A DNA stretch of 57,545 bases, taken from positions 1 through 57,545 of the forward strand of contig JAHEYQ010000029.1 of NCBI GenBank assembly GCA_023251515.1. The letters are read 5' to 3'. The notes below the pieces were generated by a model. It was not told the origin of the DNA. It was given only the letters and a program-made list of their open reading frames with translations, and searched no databases. Numbering within the stretch: the first letter of the stretch is position 1; every line of letters starts with the position of its first letter. This DNA comes from Bacteroidales bacterium. Its GTDB lineage: Bacteria > Bacteroidota > Bacteroidia > Bacteroidales > JACABE01. The position numbers and the translations under genes are program-made. This document shows, piece after piece, positions 10,586 through 19,367 of this stretch.

Positions 10586-11878
10586 CTACAATTCAGCCAT
10601 TAATTGCTTGAGTTTGGTCTCAGCAATTTTTAATGTATATTTAAAATTAATCAGGCGGGTTGAAGATTGAACATAATTTTCCTGAGCCTGATGCACTTCC
10701 AGTGAAGTAGTTTGACCAAGTTTCATTCGTTGTATGCTTATATCGAGCATTTCTTTTGTAAACTCATTATTTGCAGTTTCTATGTTAAGCAAACGTTGCT
10801 GGTTTTCAAAAGCAGCAATGGCATTCTGCAGCTCTTTATTTACTTCAAGTTTTATATTTTCCAGATTAAATGATGCCGATGCTGCTTCTATTTTTGCAAT
10901 AAAAATCTGTCGGTTAATATTTCCCGATTGAAAAAGAGGAAAAGAAATGCTGCCCCCTAACTGTGGTCCGTACGATTGGCTTTTCAGTAAACTTCCTGCC
11001 GAATTATCGGTATGCGACAGATAGTAACCAGCCTTTACATTGATGAGCGGATACCGCATCCTGTTGTATTCGCTTATATTCAGACGGGCAATTTCTATTT
11101 GTTTCTGAAATGATAAAATAGTAGTATTGGAAGCGTTCAATTTTTTGCTTAATTCAGCTTTGTCGATGGTGTAGGCGAGCGGAATAGAATCACTCACTTC
11201 AAATAAGTTATCAGCATTAGCACCGATTAACTGATTCAAATTCTTTTTGGCAACATCAATTACATATTCCTGATTAATGGAATTTTCCATAAACACATTC
11301 AGGTCGATTTTAGCCTGAAGTAGGTTGGTTTTCAGCAGCGATCCGTTATCGTAAGATACCTGCAAAATTTTTACCAGTTCGGTATTGTAATTTATAATTT
11401 CGTTGATAGAAATCAACTGTTGTTTCTGACGTACAACTTCGTAATAAGCTGCAATTACATCGTATTGTGTTTGCAGAACCTTATCCTTAAACTGCATTTC
11501 ACCCAAGGCTTCCATTTCGGTAAGTTTGTTTTTTGTGATAAACATCTTACCCCCATTAAAGATAGTCCACGAAAGTTCAGTTCCTGCATTGTACGATTTT
11601 GTTGATAATCCTGAATAATTGGTCTCGCTTCCCGTCGAATAGGTTTGGTTTACCGTATTCACCTCATAAGTTCCATTTCCAAAAACCGACACATTGGGCA
11701 ACATACCTGCATTGCCCATTGTATTATTGGTTTTGGAAATAGTTGCATCGTTGCGGGCAACCAATATGCCATAATTGTTTTTCAATGCAATTTTTACCGC
11801 TTCATCCACTGTCAAAAGTGACTGAGCATCGGCTAATGAAAAAATCATTATGAATGTTATTAATAAAAATGTTCTCAT
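10586..11878 (-). CDS. TolC-family outer-membrane efflux channel
   Basis: The 430-residue protein has a signal peptide (MRTFLLITFIMIFSLADAQ) and then two long heptad-rich helical halves separated by beta segments, the layout of TolC/OEP proteins. Typical features are the N-terminal LTVDEAVKIALKNNYGILVARND and, in the second half, the repeated equivalent ...NRMRYPLINVKAGYYLS with GSISFPLFQSGN. It would form the trimeric outer-membrane duct of the efflux system encoded directly upstream. The gap to the pump gene is 20 bases, so it is the third gene of the operon. Substrates cannot be predicted from sequence. Confidence 0.92.
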   Translation of the reverse strand: MRTFLLITFIMIFSLADAQSLLTVDEAVKIALKNNYGILVARNDATISKTNNTMGNAGMLPNVSVFGNGTYEVNTVNQTYSTGSETNYSGLSTKSYNAGTELSWTIFNGGKMFITKNKLTEMEALGEMQFKDKVLQTQYDVIAAYYEVVRQKQQLISINEIINYNTELVKILQVSYDNGSLLKTNLLQAKIDLNVFMENSINQEYVIDVAKKNLNQLIGANADNLFEVSDSIPLAYTIDKAELSKKLNASNTTILSFQKQIEIARLNISEYNRMRYPLINVKAGYYLSHTDNSAGSLLKSQSYGPQLGGSISFPLFQSGNINRQIFIAKIEAASASFNLENIKLEVNKELQNAIAAFENQQRLLNIETANNEFTKEMLDISIQRMKLGQTTSLEVHQAQENYVQSSTRLINFKYTLKIAETKLKQLMAEL

Positions 11879-11898
11879 GAGATTTAATTAATTAGGAA

Positions 11899-14800
11899 TT
11901 AAAAATTGTGTTGTTTTTCTGTTTTTTTACCAGTCATCACGATGTATGTTACAGGTATTACAAACAAAGTTAATATCAATGCAAAAAGCAATCCACCAAC
12001 AACAACAATACCCAATGAAACACGGCTTTGAGCACCAGAACCTATAGCAAAAGCAATAGGAAGCGCACCACAAATTGTAGCCAGTGAAGTCATTAATATT
12101 GGTCTGAAACGTGCAGCTGCAGCTTCTAAAGCAGCTACTTTCTTGGTCAAACCGGATTTTTGTTTTTGGTTAGCGAATTCTACAATTAAAATTCCATTTT
12201 TAGTAACAATACCTATAAGTAGTAACATTCCTATTTCGGAAAAAATATTTAAGGTTTGTCCGAAAATCCATAGCGAAAGCATGGCACCTGTAATAGCCAT
12301 GGGTACTGTAAGCATAATAATAAAAGGATCGCGAAAACTTTCGAACTGGGCAGCTAGGATTAAATAAATAAGCAACAATGCCAGTATCAATGAAAATAAT
12401 ATATTTGAATTACTTTCTGCAAAGTCTCTGGATTGTCCGGCAAGATCAGTACTAAATGATTCATCCAGCAGTTTTTTAGATATCCTGTCCATTTCCTCCA
12501 GTCCTTCACCAATGGTTTTTCCAGTTGCTAAGTTAGCGGAAACAATTGCAGCTTTATACCGGTTGTAATGATACAAAGATGGAGGATTACTATTTTCTTC
12601 CATTTTCACCAGATTGTCCAGTTGTATCATGGTCCCATCATTGTTTCTTACGTATAAAGAAGAAATATCAGCCGGTTTATTTCTGTTTTCCCTGTCAACC
12701 TGTGCTATAATGTAATATTGTTTATTGTTGCGTAAAAAATAACCGATTCTGCCTCCACTAAATGCATAATTTAAGGCATTAGATACATCTTTTTCGCTAA
12801 CACCCAAGCTTGTGGCTTTCAAACGATCTACAGTTATATTCAACTCCGGTTTGTTAAACTTCAGATTTACATCAACATTACCAAATACCGGACTATTTTG
12901 AGCTTCATCCATAAATTTGGGTAATACTTCCTTGATTTTAGCAAAATCAAGATTTTGAATTACAAATTGAACCGGCAGACCATGGGAAGCTGTGGTAATG
13001 GTTGCTTCCTGACTGGCAATAATACGAGCATCAGGTATTTTTTTATACATTGCAGACAATTTGTCATACACTTGTTGCTGAGTAAGTTTACGTTCATCAG
13101 GTTCTTTTAAAAAAGTAATTACATTGCCTGTGTTCGCACTTGAATTACCACCCATTCCGCCACCATACCGAGCTAATACAAATAATGCATCAGGAATTGA
13201 GTCCATTTGTTTTTTGGCAATTTTATCTAATAAACATTGTGTATTACTAAATTCTGTTCCCTCGGGTGCTGTAACCGAAGTTCTTATAAAGCTGTGATCT
13301 TCCAAAGGTGCCAGCTCTGACTTTAATTGTGAAGATATTATATAAATCAGAAATAAACACACTCCAAGTATGGCAAAAGAAATCCATTTTCTGACAATGA
13401 AAAAGCTAAGAATTCTCCGGTATCCTTTTTCTAAATTCACATAAAAATTTTCAGTTGATAAATAAAACTTAGAATGATGAGAAGAAGAACCGCCTAAGAA
13501 TACATTTAAAACTGGTGTTAAAGTTAATGAAACCAATGCAGAAATCAATACAGCCGAAGCAACTACGATACCAAATTCCCTGAACAATCGTCCTGTAAAA
13601 CCCTGTAAAAATACAACCGGAATAAAAACAATAGCCAGTGTAAGCGATGTAGAAATAACTGCAAATAATATTTCACGGGTACCTTCAAAGGCAGCCTGCC
13701 ATTTGTTCATACCTTTTTCAATCCGTTTGAAAATATTTTCTGTAACTACGATACCGTCGTCAACTACCAGTCCGGTAGCTAAAACAATTCCAAGCAGTGT
13801 GAGTACATTGATGGAATAATCTAATATATACATTATAAAAAAGCACCCTATAAGCGAAACAGGAATATCTATAAGAGGGCGAATGGCAATAATCCAGTTT
13901 CTGAAAAACAGGAAGATGATAAGTACCACCAGAAAAATGGCAATGCCTAAAGTTTCAATAACATCCGTTACGGATTGTTTAACAAAGATTGATTTATCAC
14001 GTCCGATGTCCAGTTTAACACCTTGAGGAAGTGTTTTCTGAATTTGCTCAAGCCGTTTATAAAACTCATTTGAAATTTCAATACTATTGGCACCGGGTAA
14101 AGGAATCAATGCCAGCGAAAGTCCGGTTGCACCATTTATACTTGCACCGGATTCTTCATTCTGAGGACCCAATACAGCTTCGCCTACGTCTTTTAAACGG
14201 ATAACCTGATTATTTGTCTGTCGTAGAATAAGATTATTAAAATCTTCTTCTGTTGTTAATCGTCCGTAGGTTTTTAGAATTAATTCTGTACCAGCGCCTC
14301 TCAATTTTCCACCAGGCATCTCAACATTTTCTTTCGACAATGCAGTAGCAACATCAGCCGGAGTGATCGATATAGCTGCCATTTTATTCGGATCGAGCCA
14401 TAAACGCATTGCAGGTTTCTGTTGTCCGTAAATTGCCACAGAACTAATTCCCGGAATGGTTTGAAATTTTTCAAGTAAAACATTTTCGGCATAATCACTT
14501 AATTCAATAGCATTCATAGAAGTACTACGAACTATCAGCATGATAATGGGATCGCTGTTGGCATCTGCTTTTGTAACCGTAGGTTGTGCATCAATATCCT
14601 GAGGAAGGTTTTTTGATGCTTGAGAAACTTTGTCTCTTACATCATTGGCAGCTTTTTCTAAATCTGCATCCAGATTAAACTCAACCGTAATGTTGCTGGA
14701 ACCAATTGATGAAGAAGAAGAAATAGATTTAACACCTTCAATTCCGTTAATCGATTTTTCCAAAGGTTCAGTTATCTGTGATTCTATGATTTCTGCATTG

Positions 14801-14961
14801 GCTCCGGTGTAAGAAGTTTGTACAGTGATAACCGGCGGATCAATAGCAGGATATAAACGTACACCCAAAAAACTGTATCCTACCACTCCAAGCAATATAA
14901 TCATAAGGCTCAATACAATAGAACCTATCGGACGCTTTAACGCAATATCTGATATTATCAT
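11899..14961 (-). CDS. RND efflux pump permease, HAE1/AcrB family
   Basis: A 1020-residue inner-membrane proton-driven transporter. The N-terminus (IALKRPIGSIVLSLMIILLG), the two large periplasmic loops and twelve expected membrane segments match AcrB-type pumps. The TM4 region contains GLVVDDGIVVTENI with the paired Asp residues used for proton relay, and the C-terminal half has IGIVTKNGILIVEFAN and RFRPILMTSLA. The start ATG overlaps the adaptor stop by four bases (ATGA), indicating translational coupling. With the adaptor and the TolC-like gene it forms a complete tripartite exporter. Drugs, bile-like compounds or lipids are possible substrates. The HAE1 rather than metal (HME) subgroup is an inference from overall sequence. 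Confidence 0.95.
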   Translation of the reverse strand: MIISDIALKRPIGSIVLSLMIILLGVVGYSFLGVRLYPAIDPPVITVQTSYTGANAEIIESQITEPLEKSINGIEGVKSISSSSSIGSSNITVEFNLDADLEKAANDVRDKVSQASKNLPQDIDAQPTVTKADANSDPIIMLIVRSTSMNAIELSDYAENVLLEKFQTIPGISSVAIYGQQKPAMRLWLDPNKMAAISITPADVATALSKENVEMPGGKLRGAGTELILKTYGRLTTEEDFNNLILRQTNNQVIRLKDVGEAVLGPQNEESGASINGATGLSLALIPLPGANSIEISNEFYKRLEQIQKTLPQGVKLDIGRDKSIFVKQSVTDVIETLGIAIFLVVLIIFLFFRNWIIAIRPLIDIPVSLIGCFFIMYILDYSINVLTLLGIVLATGLVVDDGIVVTENIFKRIEKGMNKWQAAFEGTREILFAVISTSLTLAIVFIPVVFLQGFTGRLFREFGIVVASAVLISALVSLTLTPVLNVFLGGSSSHHSKFYLSTENFYVNLEKGYRRILSFFIVRKWISFAILGVCLFLIYIISSQLKSELAPLEDHSFIRTSVTAPEGTEFSNTQCLLDKIAKKQMDSIPDALFVLARYGGGMGGNSSANTGNVITFLKEPDERKLTQQQVYDKLSAMYKKIPDARIIASQEATITTASHGLPVQFVIQNLDFAKIKEVLPKFMDEAQNSPVFGNVDVNLKFNKPELNITVDRLKATSLGVSEKDVSNALNYAFSGGRIGYFLRNNKQYYIIAQVDRENRNKPADISSLYVRNNDGTMIQLDNLVKMEENSNPPSLYHYNRYKAAIVSANLATGKTIGEGLEEMDRISKKLLDESFSTDLAGQSRDFAESNSNILFSLILALLLIYLILAAQFESFRDPFIIMLTVPMAITGAMLSLWIFGQTLNIFSEIGMLLLIGIVTKNGILIVEFANQKQKSGLTKKVAALEAAAARFRPILMTSLATICGALPIAFAIGSGAQSRVSLGIVVVGGLLFALILTLFVIPVTYIVMTGKKTEKQHNF

Positions 14962-16013
14962 AAGGTATCATTTTTTACAGTTGAAAATGATATGTTTGCA
15001 CCCTCTTTCAAAAAAAGAAGACCGTTAGTAATAATGGTATCACCTATATTAAGACCATCTAAAATCTCTATTGAAGAAGCTTTTCTTATGCCAGTGCGAA
15101 CTACTACAAAATGAGCTTTTCCATCTTTGGCTACAATTACACTTTTGTTTCTTTCCTGAGGAATAATTGCCTGAGTAGGAATCAGGATGGCATTTTTGTT
15201 TTCGCCCAATGTAAATTGTACATTCGTGAATCCTCCGGGTACCAATTTATTGGAATTGCTGTTTACAATAGCTCTTACTTTTAAATTCCGGGTATTTGCC
15301 TCTATTCCTCCTTCTGTTGCCAATACTGTGGCATCATATTGTTTATCATCTCCGTGAACAGTGAATTTTACTTTAAATCCTGTTTTTATTTCGCCACTGT
15401 ATTTTTCGGGAATGCTGAAATCTAATTTTAATTTATCATCCATACGAATAGTGGATAAAACTGTTGAGGAAGCGATATAAGCACCTAAACTTATATTTCG
15501 CAATCCGATGGTTCCGTCGAAAGGAGCTAAAACTTCGGTTTTCCGAATCATACTCTTTTGTACTTCAATATCTGCTTTTATTGTATTAAGCTGCAAATAA
15601 GTTTGATCAAAATCGGATTGACTAATACCATTTGCTTTAAATAATTCTGATTGTCTTTTGTATATTTTTTCCTGAATAGCCAGTTGGGTTTGCAATTTTT
15701 TAAGATTGGCCTGCAAATCATCATCAAAAAGTTTTACGAGTAAACTTCCTTTTTTAACAAATTTCCCTTCAGGTAAATTTATTTGCACTACCCTTCCGGC
15801 AATTTCGTTCATCAATTTAACCTCTTCATAGGGTAATAAAGAGCCTGAAACTGAAATTTCATTAATGAGTAAACTGGGTGTAACAATAAAAGCATCCACT
15901 TTTGCCTGTGGTTTTTCTTTTGATTTATTTTCTTTTTTATCTGAGTTGCAGCCGGATAATGTAAGTATTGTAAATACAACTACTAACGGAATCCATTTTA
16001 CGCACTTTTGCAT
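14958..16013 (-). CDS. RND efflux periplasmic adaptor (MFP) lipoprotein
   Basis: The 351-residue protein has a signal with lipobox TLSGC (Cys22), then the membrane-fusion-protein order: a beta-barrel strand, the first lipoyl half (EIAGRVVQINLPEGKFVKKGSLL), a helical hairpin of about 60 residues, the second lipoyl half (VLAPFDGTIGLRNISLGAYI), and the barrel and membrane-proximal domains. It bridges the inner-membrane pump and the outer-membrane channel. It is the first gene of the operon and has its own promoter at 16051-16059. No TetR- or MarR-like regulator gene lies beside it, which is unusual enough to note but not rare in this phylum. Confidence 0.93.
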   Translation of the reverse strand: MQKCVKWIPLVVVFTILTLSGCNSDKKENKSKEKPQAKVDAFIVTPSLLINEISVSGSLLPYEEVKLMNEIAGRVVQINLPEGKFVKKGSLLVKLFDDDLQANLKKLQTQLAIQEKIYKRQSELFKANGISQSDFDQTYLQLNTIKADIEVQKSMIRKTEVLAPFDGTIGLRNISLGAYIASSTVLSTIRMDDKLKLDFSIPEKYSGEIKTGFKVKFTVHGDDKQYDATVLATEGGIEANTRNLKVRAIVNSNSNKLVPGGFTNVQFTLGENKNAILIPTQAIIPQERNKSVIVAKDGKAHFVVVRTGIRKASSIEILDGLNIGDTIITNGLLFLKEGANISFSTVKNDTL

Positions 16014-16050
16014 ATTATTATTTTTTAAGTAATATCAGTAATTTTCATCT

Positions 16051-16059
16051 ACAAAATTA
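16051..16059 (-). promoter_or_regulatory. Efflux operon promoter, -7 element
   Basis: The minus strand reads TAATTTTGT, an exact TAnnTTTG(C/T) match giving a leader of about 30 bases. A TTG that could be the -33 box lies 23 bases upstream. The perfect palindrome TATCATGATA (16066-16075) sits between the two. Confidence 0.65.
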
Positions 16060-16065
16060 GTTTTT

Positions 16066-16075
16066 TATCATGATA
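16066..16075. promoter_or_regulatory. Perfect 10-bp palindrome in the efflux promoter spacer
   Basis: TATCATGATA lies between the candidate -33 and -7 elements of the efflux operon, where a dimeric repressor could bind. The site is short and in AT-rich DNA, so chance is a real alternative. Confidence 0.3.
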
Positions 16076-16142
16076 TATAATGCAATTTTTATTGGAATTA
16101 TTAATGATATTAATCCAATGTCCTTTAGTTAGGCAATGTTTA

Positions 16143-16265
16143 CACTTACGATAGTGTTGGACACTGTCAGCTTAATTTAAATATCAGACCTTTCAGTGAA
16201 CTTAGTTATACCCGAAAGCGTCAGAATTAAAACCATTAACTAAACAGTGTCTTGTCCTAACGTAA
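16143..16265. repeat. Imperfect inverted repeat, possible remnant mobile element
   Basis: Two ~25-base arms face each other around a ~75-base core. The left arm read on the minus strand is ACAGTGTCCAACACTATCG and the right arm on the plus strand is ACAGTGTCTTGTCCTAACG. About 17 of 25 positions agree. No ORF lies between them. The layout fits a decayed MITE or IS remnant, but could also be a large regulatory palindrome. Confidence 0.35.
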
Positions 16266-16293
16266 TTATCTTTGCGGTTATAAAAAGCCCCCG

Positions 16294-16433
16294 CCTTATC
16301 AAACTCTGTGCCAAACTACCTCTTGAAAATAAAAAAGTGATGAAAAAGTGACGAAATGCTTCGTCATTTTTTTGGTATTACCACTCAGTAAGTTACAGCG
16401 GTTTTTTTTGCTTCGTCACTTTTTTCTTGCATT
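16294..16433. repeat. 140-bp direct repeat, copy 1
   Basis: Nearly identical to 16647-16786, 353 bases further on. Each copy contains a strong hairpin with T tail (GTGACGAA, ATGC loop, TTCGTCAT, T7), and a second TTCGTCAC about 40 bases later that can pair with the same left arm. On the minus strand each copy starts with TTTGGCACAGAGTTTGAT (here 16298-16315), resembling a sigma-54 -24/-12 promoter (TGGCAC-N5-TTG) except that the -12 dinucleotide is GA instead of GC. No protein is encoded. Confidence 0.85.
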
Positions 16434-16646
16434 TGATTTGTTAATCATGTATATTAACGCCCTCTGCTTTCTGATTTTTTTCTTTTATTCTGCTAGGTCA
16501 GGTTTTAAGCAAAATCAAATTTATAATAATGTAAATTGCTGCAATAAAAACTATAACATATTTTTTATCAGCATTATACAATTAAAAAAAAACTATTCCT
16601 TAAAATCACTTTGGTATAATATCCACATTGCTCTTTTCAATCCCCC
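16434..16646. other. AT-rich spacer between the two 140-bp repeats
   Basis: A 213-base stretch with homopolymer runs and no convincing ORF, promoter or hairpin. Confidence 0.6.
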
Positions 16647-16786
16647 CCTTATCAAACTCTGTGCCAAACTACCTCTTGAAAATAAAAAAGTGATGAAAAA
16701 GTGACGAAATGCTTCGTCATTTTTTTGGTATTACTGCTCAGCAAGTTACAGAGGTTTTTTTTGCTTCGTCACTTATTTCTTGCATT
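16647..16786. repeat. 140-bp direct repeat, copy 2
   Basis: Second copy of the unit at 16294-16433, differing at only a few positions (for example CTGCTCAGC for CCACTCAGT). It keeps both hairpin arms and the sigma-54-like motif (minus strand, 16651-16668). The following bases to ~17000 hold no recognisable gene. Confidence 0.85.
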
Positions 16787-17004
16787 CGCTTTTTGGCCGA
16801 AGTATATTTGCAGCCTCATCTGTCAGATCTATGTCCTTTCTGTTATGCAGATGTGTTCGTTCTTTTATAATGTTTAAAACCTGAATGATTTGAAAAAGCT
16901 ATGAAACATCAGATTTTTCTTTGAACATACCCAGATATTCAGGTTTTTACATTATAATTTTATTGAAAATATGCTTAAAAATTTGTATTGGCACTACTCC
17001 ACAA

Positions 17005-17255
17005 CCGGAAATACGTCGCTACAAATGTATTAACCTATTTCCAAAACCGGAAATGCTCCGCTACAATTGTATTAGCCTATTTCTAAAATCGGAAATGCAT
17101 CAATACAATTGTATTAATCTATTTCAAAACCGGAAATGCTCCGCTACAAATGTATTAGCCTATTTCCAAAACTGGAAATGCCCCGCTACAATTGTATTAA
17201 CCTATTTCCAGAATCGGAAATGCTCCACTACAAAAATTTAGCTTATTTTATAATT
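17005..17255. repeat. Tandem array 2: six 42-bp units with internal inverted repeat
   Basis: Unit starts, at the conserved CCGGAAAT or its variants, are 17005, 17047, 17089, 17130, 17172 and 17214: spacings of 42, 42, 41, 42 and 42. The unit reads CCGGAAATGCTCCGCTACAA followed by TTGTATTARCCTATTTCCAAAA. CGGA can pair with TCCG and GGAAAT with ATTTCC, so every unit can fold. Because 42 is a multiple of three, the array stays open as a false ORF. It ends about 45 bases before the ATG of the next gene and may be in its leader or promoter region. Confidence 0.9.
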
Positions 17256-17298
17256 TAAATATAACAAAATCAAACTATTAATAACAAAATCAAAAATT

Positions 17299-18264
17299 AT
17301 GTCAATTGAACATTTAATAAGAAACAGCTTTGAAAAAATTAAAGCAAGCCGGACAAAAAAGGAGGAATTCGTAAGCGACCACTATCAGAGGATGAAAAAC
17401 GATACGCTTAGCGGTGCTTTAGATGGGATTATCACAGAAACAGAGCCTATGGTTCAGGAAATTAAAACCTATAGCGGCGATATGCAAACCATAAAGGGCG
17501 AAAATATAGGCAGCACACAGAAAGTGAATGAACTAAAGGAAGAATTTATTGACGATGTAAATGAACTTGAAGCACTTACAAATTACAAATACAAAAAGAA
17601 TTCGGCAAAATACCGCGAAATGTTTGTGGATGGACTTACCGAATTTAACCGTGCCTCGTTCGACGAAATTCCATCGCTGATAAAACGTTGCCGCAATTAT
17701 ACCGAAAAATACGAAGCCGATTTAGGCAGCGAAATAATGCTAAAATTCAAAGAGTTTGACTTAAAATGGGAGGCAGATACTACAGAGAAAAAATCGTTAA
17801 GACAGGATGGCAGTAAACTAAACCCTGACTTTATAGCATTATGGGCTCAATTATCGGTACAATTGCAACGCAACAGCTACACTATTTTGCTTGCCTGCCC
17901 CAAAGATCCCCGCAGGCTGCTTACCTATTTCGATTTCCGTATAGTAAATCACCGCCACCACCAGACAGATGACACAACCTCCGATTCCTACACCCTTAGC
18001 ATAGCTCCCGCCTCCTCAAAAGCAGCTGATTTTACATTTGCTGCTACCGACAATTTGCTGATAATGAACAACAGCAATCAGGCAATTTATTTTTATGCCG
18101 CAGCCACAGCAGATGCAGCCCAGCCTGCCCAGCTAACCGAAATAGCCGCCGGCGACGAGCTCGAAATAACAGCCGCCCAACTGGGTGCACCTGCCAATAA
18201 GTTTCTGATTTTTGTAAACAAAGATGCAGCACAGCAGGCAGAAGTGGAAATAGCACTGATATAA
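17299..18264 (+). CDS. Protein of unknown function, helical N-terminus and beta-rich C-terminus
   Basis: The 321-residue product is not recognised. It has no signal peptide or membrane segment and should be cytoplasmic. Residues 1 to ~180 are charged and helical (many Lys and Glu, 'KKEEFVSDHYQRMKNDTLSG'). Residues ~225-321 are a compact Ala-rich, beta-type domain (FTFAATDNLLIMNNSNQAI..FLIFVNKDAAQQAEVEIALI) separated by a His/Thr/Asp linker. The DNA of this C-terminal part is visibly richer in GC than the N-terminal part and the surroundings, which suggests a separate origin or recent fusion. It is preceded by tandem array 2 and followed by a clear terminator (18280-18320), so it forms a single-gene unit in an accessory region. 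Confidence 0.75.
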   Translation: MSIEHLIRNSFEKIKASRTKKEEFVSDHYQRMKNDTLSGALDGIITETEPMVQEIKTYSGDMQTIKGENIGSTQKVNELKEEFIDDVNELEALTNYKYKKNSAKYREMFVDGLTEFNRASFDEIPSLIKRCRNYTEKYEADLGSEIMLKFKEFDLKWEADTTEKKSLRQDGSKLNPDFIALWAQLSVQLQRNSYTILLACPKDPRRLLTYFDFRIVNHRHHQTDDTTSDSYTLSIAPASSKAADFTFAATDNLLIMNNSNQAIYFYAAATADAAQPAQLTEIAAGDELEITAAQLGAPANKFLIFVNKDAAQQAEVEIALI

Positions 18265-18279
18265 AACAGATTAATACAG

Positions 18280-18320
18280 GATTCTCTGTAAATATTTTGC
18301 AGAGAATCTTGTTTGTTTTT
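18280..18320 (+). terminator. Rho-independent terminator
   Basis: GATTCTCTG (18280-18288) pairs perfectly with CAGAGAATC (18300-18308), followed by TTGTTTGTTTTT. It lies 15 bases after the stop of the unknown gene 17299-18264. Confidence 0.8.
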
Positions 18321-18466
18321 AAAATAATAATGTAAATAAAAAATAATAAAACAAAAAGAGTTGAATTACATACTAATAATATTAAATAGCTCACTGCATA
18401 AGTGAATCTATAAATAAGTTAGTTGTAATTTTTTAAGATACATTAATAAACAAAAACTTAACCTAT

Positions 18467-19144
18467 ATGAAAAAATTATCTATCAAAGACATTATCGATT
18501 TCAGAGGAAAATCAGATAGAAGTAAAAAGACCTTTGTTACTAATTTAAAATTAGAAATTGAGAAAAAAGAAATAGATAGCGGCGGAGATTATTGGGTAAG
18601 TTGTTTAAGTACTATAAGCAATAGTTATAAGAATAATGACTCCGCTCTAATTAATGACAAAATTTATGAGTTAGAAAATAAATTTGAGGTACACGAAAAC
18701 AAAAATATAAAAACTATGTATGAAAGAAATATTTCAATTTTATATGGTTTTGAGAATTTTGATTTCAAATTGTGGAAGCCTAAAGAAGAAATAACATTCT
18801 TAAAAAAGCATAAATCGGATTTCCTACAGAATATTAAAGGATTGCAAATAAAAGCAATTCCACAACACGTTTTTAGCTATGAAAGTGAGAATGTTAATTT
18901 TGTTGGTGCAATCTGGTTTATAGCAAAATTAGGTGGGTACCAAAAAGATGAAATTGGGATGTTTACTGATATTCTATTTCGGTATTTAAAAAATACATAT
19001 TCAAAAAAGTATGATTTGTCACCAATTTATTGCATCGCTGTTGACACTGTGAACAATATTTCTGTGAATTATAGGGAATTGCAAGAAGGAAAAGTCCCTT
19101 TACTATTAGACAAAACAATTGATGAAATAAAAAAATTAATATAA
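18467..19144 (+). CDS. Hypothetical cytoplasmic protein
   Basis: A 225-residue protein with no recognised domain, no signal peptide and no membrane segment. It begins MKKLSIKDIIDFRGKSDRSK, is Lys/Asn/Ile-rich, and mixes helical and beta-type stretches. The segment VNFVGAIWFIAKLGGYQKDE near the middle of the C-terminal half is the most hydrophobic part and could be a core helix. The DNA is strongly AT-rich. No TAnnTTTG promoter was found before it. It is followed by a stem-loop (19150-19196) that is shared with the next gene. Its neighbours suggest an accessory, possibly defence-related function, but nothing in the protein itself proves this. Confidence 0.7.
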   Translation: MKKLSIKDIIDFRGKSDRSKKTFVTNLKLEIEKKEIDSGGDYWVSCLSTISNSYKNNDSALINDKIYELENKFEVHENKNIKTMYERNISILYGFENFDFKLWKPKEEITFLKKHKSDFLQNIKGLQIKAIPQHVFSYESENVNFVGAIWFIAKLGGYQKDEIGMFTDILFRYLKNTYSKKYDLSPIYCIAVDTVNNISVNYRELQEGKVPLLLDKTIDEIKKLI

Positions 19145-19149
19145 TAAAC

Positions 19150-19196
19150 TATAGCTAATTGAGTAAACTGACCTGTCAGTAATTAGCTATACAGGG
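19150..19196. repeat. Nested palindrome with shared stem-loop, copy 1
   Basis: TATAGCTAATT (19150-19160) and AATTAGCTATA (19181-19191) form a perfect 11-bp stem. Inside it ACTGAC (19167-19172) and GTCAGT (19175-19180) form a 6-bp stem, with six bases bulged on one side. The overlapping 25-base core 19172-19196 recurs at 20398-20422 after the next gene. It starts 5 bases after the stop codon of gene 18467-19144. Confidence 0.8.
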
Positions 19197-19216
19197 AAAA
19201 TATAATCAAAAAAATG

Positions 19217-19225
19217 TAAATTTGC
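19217..19225 (+). promoter_or_regulatory. Promoter -7 element of the DUF4062 gene
   Basis: TAAATTTGC is an exact TAnnTTTG(C/T) match. With a start near 19232 the leader would be about 170 bases, long for this phylum, and includes a small ORF (19266-19367). Confidence 0.6.
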
Positions 19226-19265
19226 ATCACAAATAAAAAGAATAAACGCAAAACAATAACAAATA

Positions 19266-19367
19266 GTGGAAGCAATATTAAATACAGCTAAACCGGAAAT
19301 AGACGCAATAGTATTGTGTTTATCTAACTTGAGTCGTGTTAAATATATTTGTTATGCACAATTTTAA
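19266..19367 (+). CDS. Possible 33-codon leader ORF
   Basis: A GTG-initiated frame of 33 codons (VEAILNTAKPEIDAIVLCLS...) lies inside the long leader of the DUF4062 gene and ends 35 bases before its ATG. It has ordinary-looking amino-acid composition but no recognised homology, and could be a remnant of a gene or chance. Confidence 0.2.
   Translation: MEAILNTAKPEIDAIVLCLSNLSRVKYICYAQF

Noticed and set aside
16131..16265. attC-like pair GTTAGGC ... CCTAAC
   Set aside because: The two motifs are present but in the opposite order to an attC site, so the resemblance is not meaningful.
16348..16704. 118-residue ORF across the 140-bp repeats
   Set aside because: It runs through the repeats and homopolymers with Phe/Leu-rich low-complexity sequence, without a promoter or a recognisable fold.
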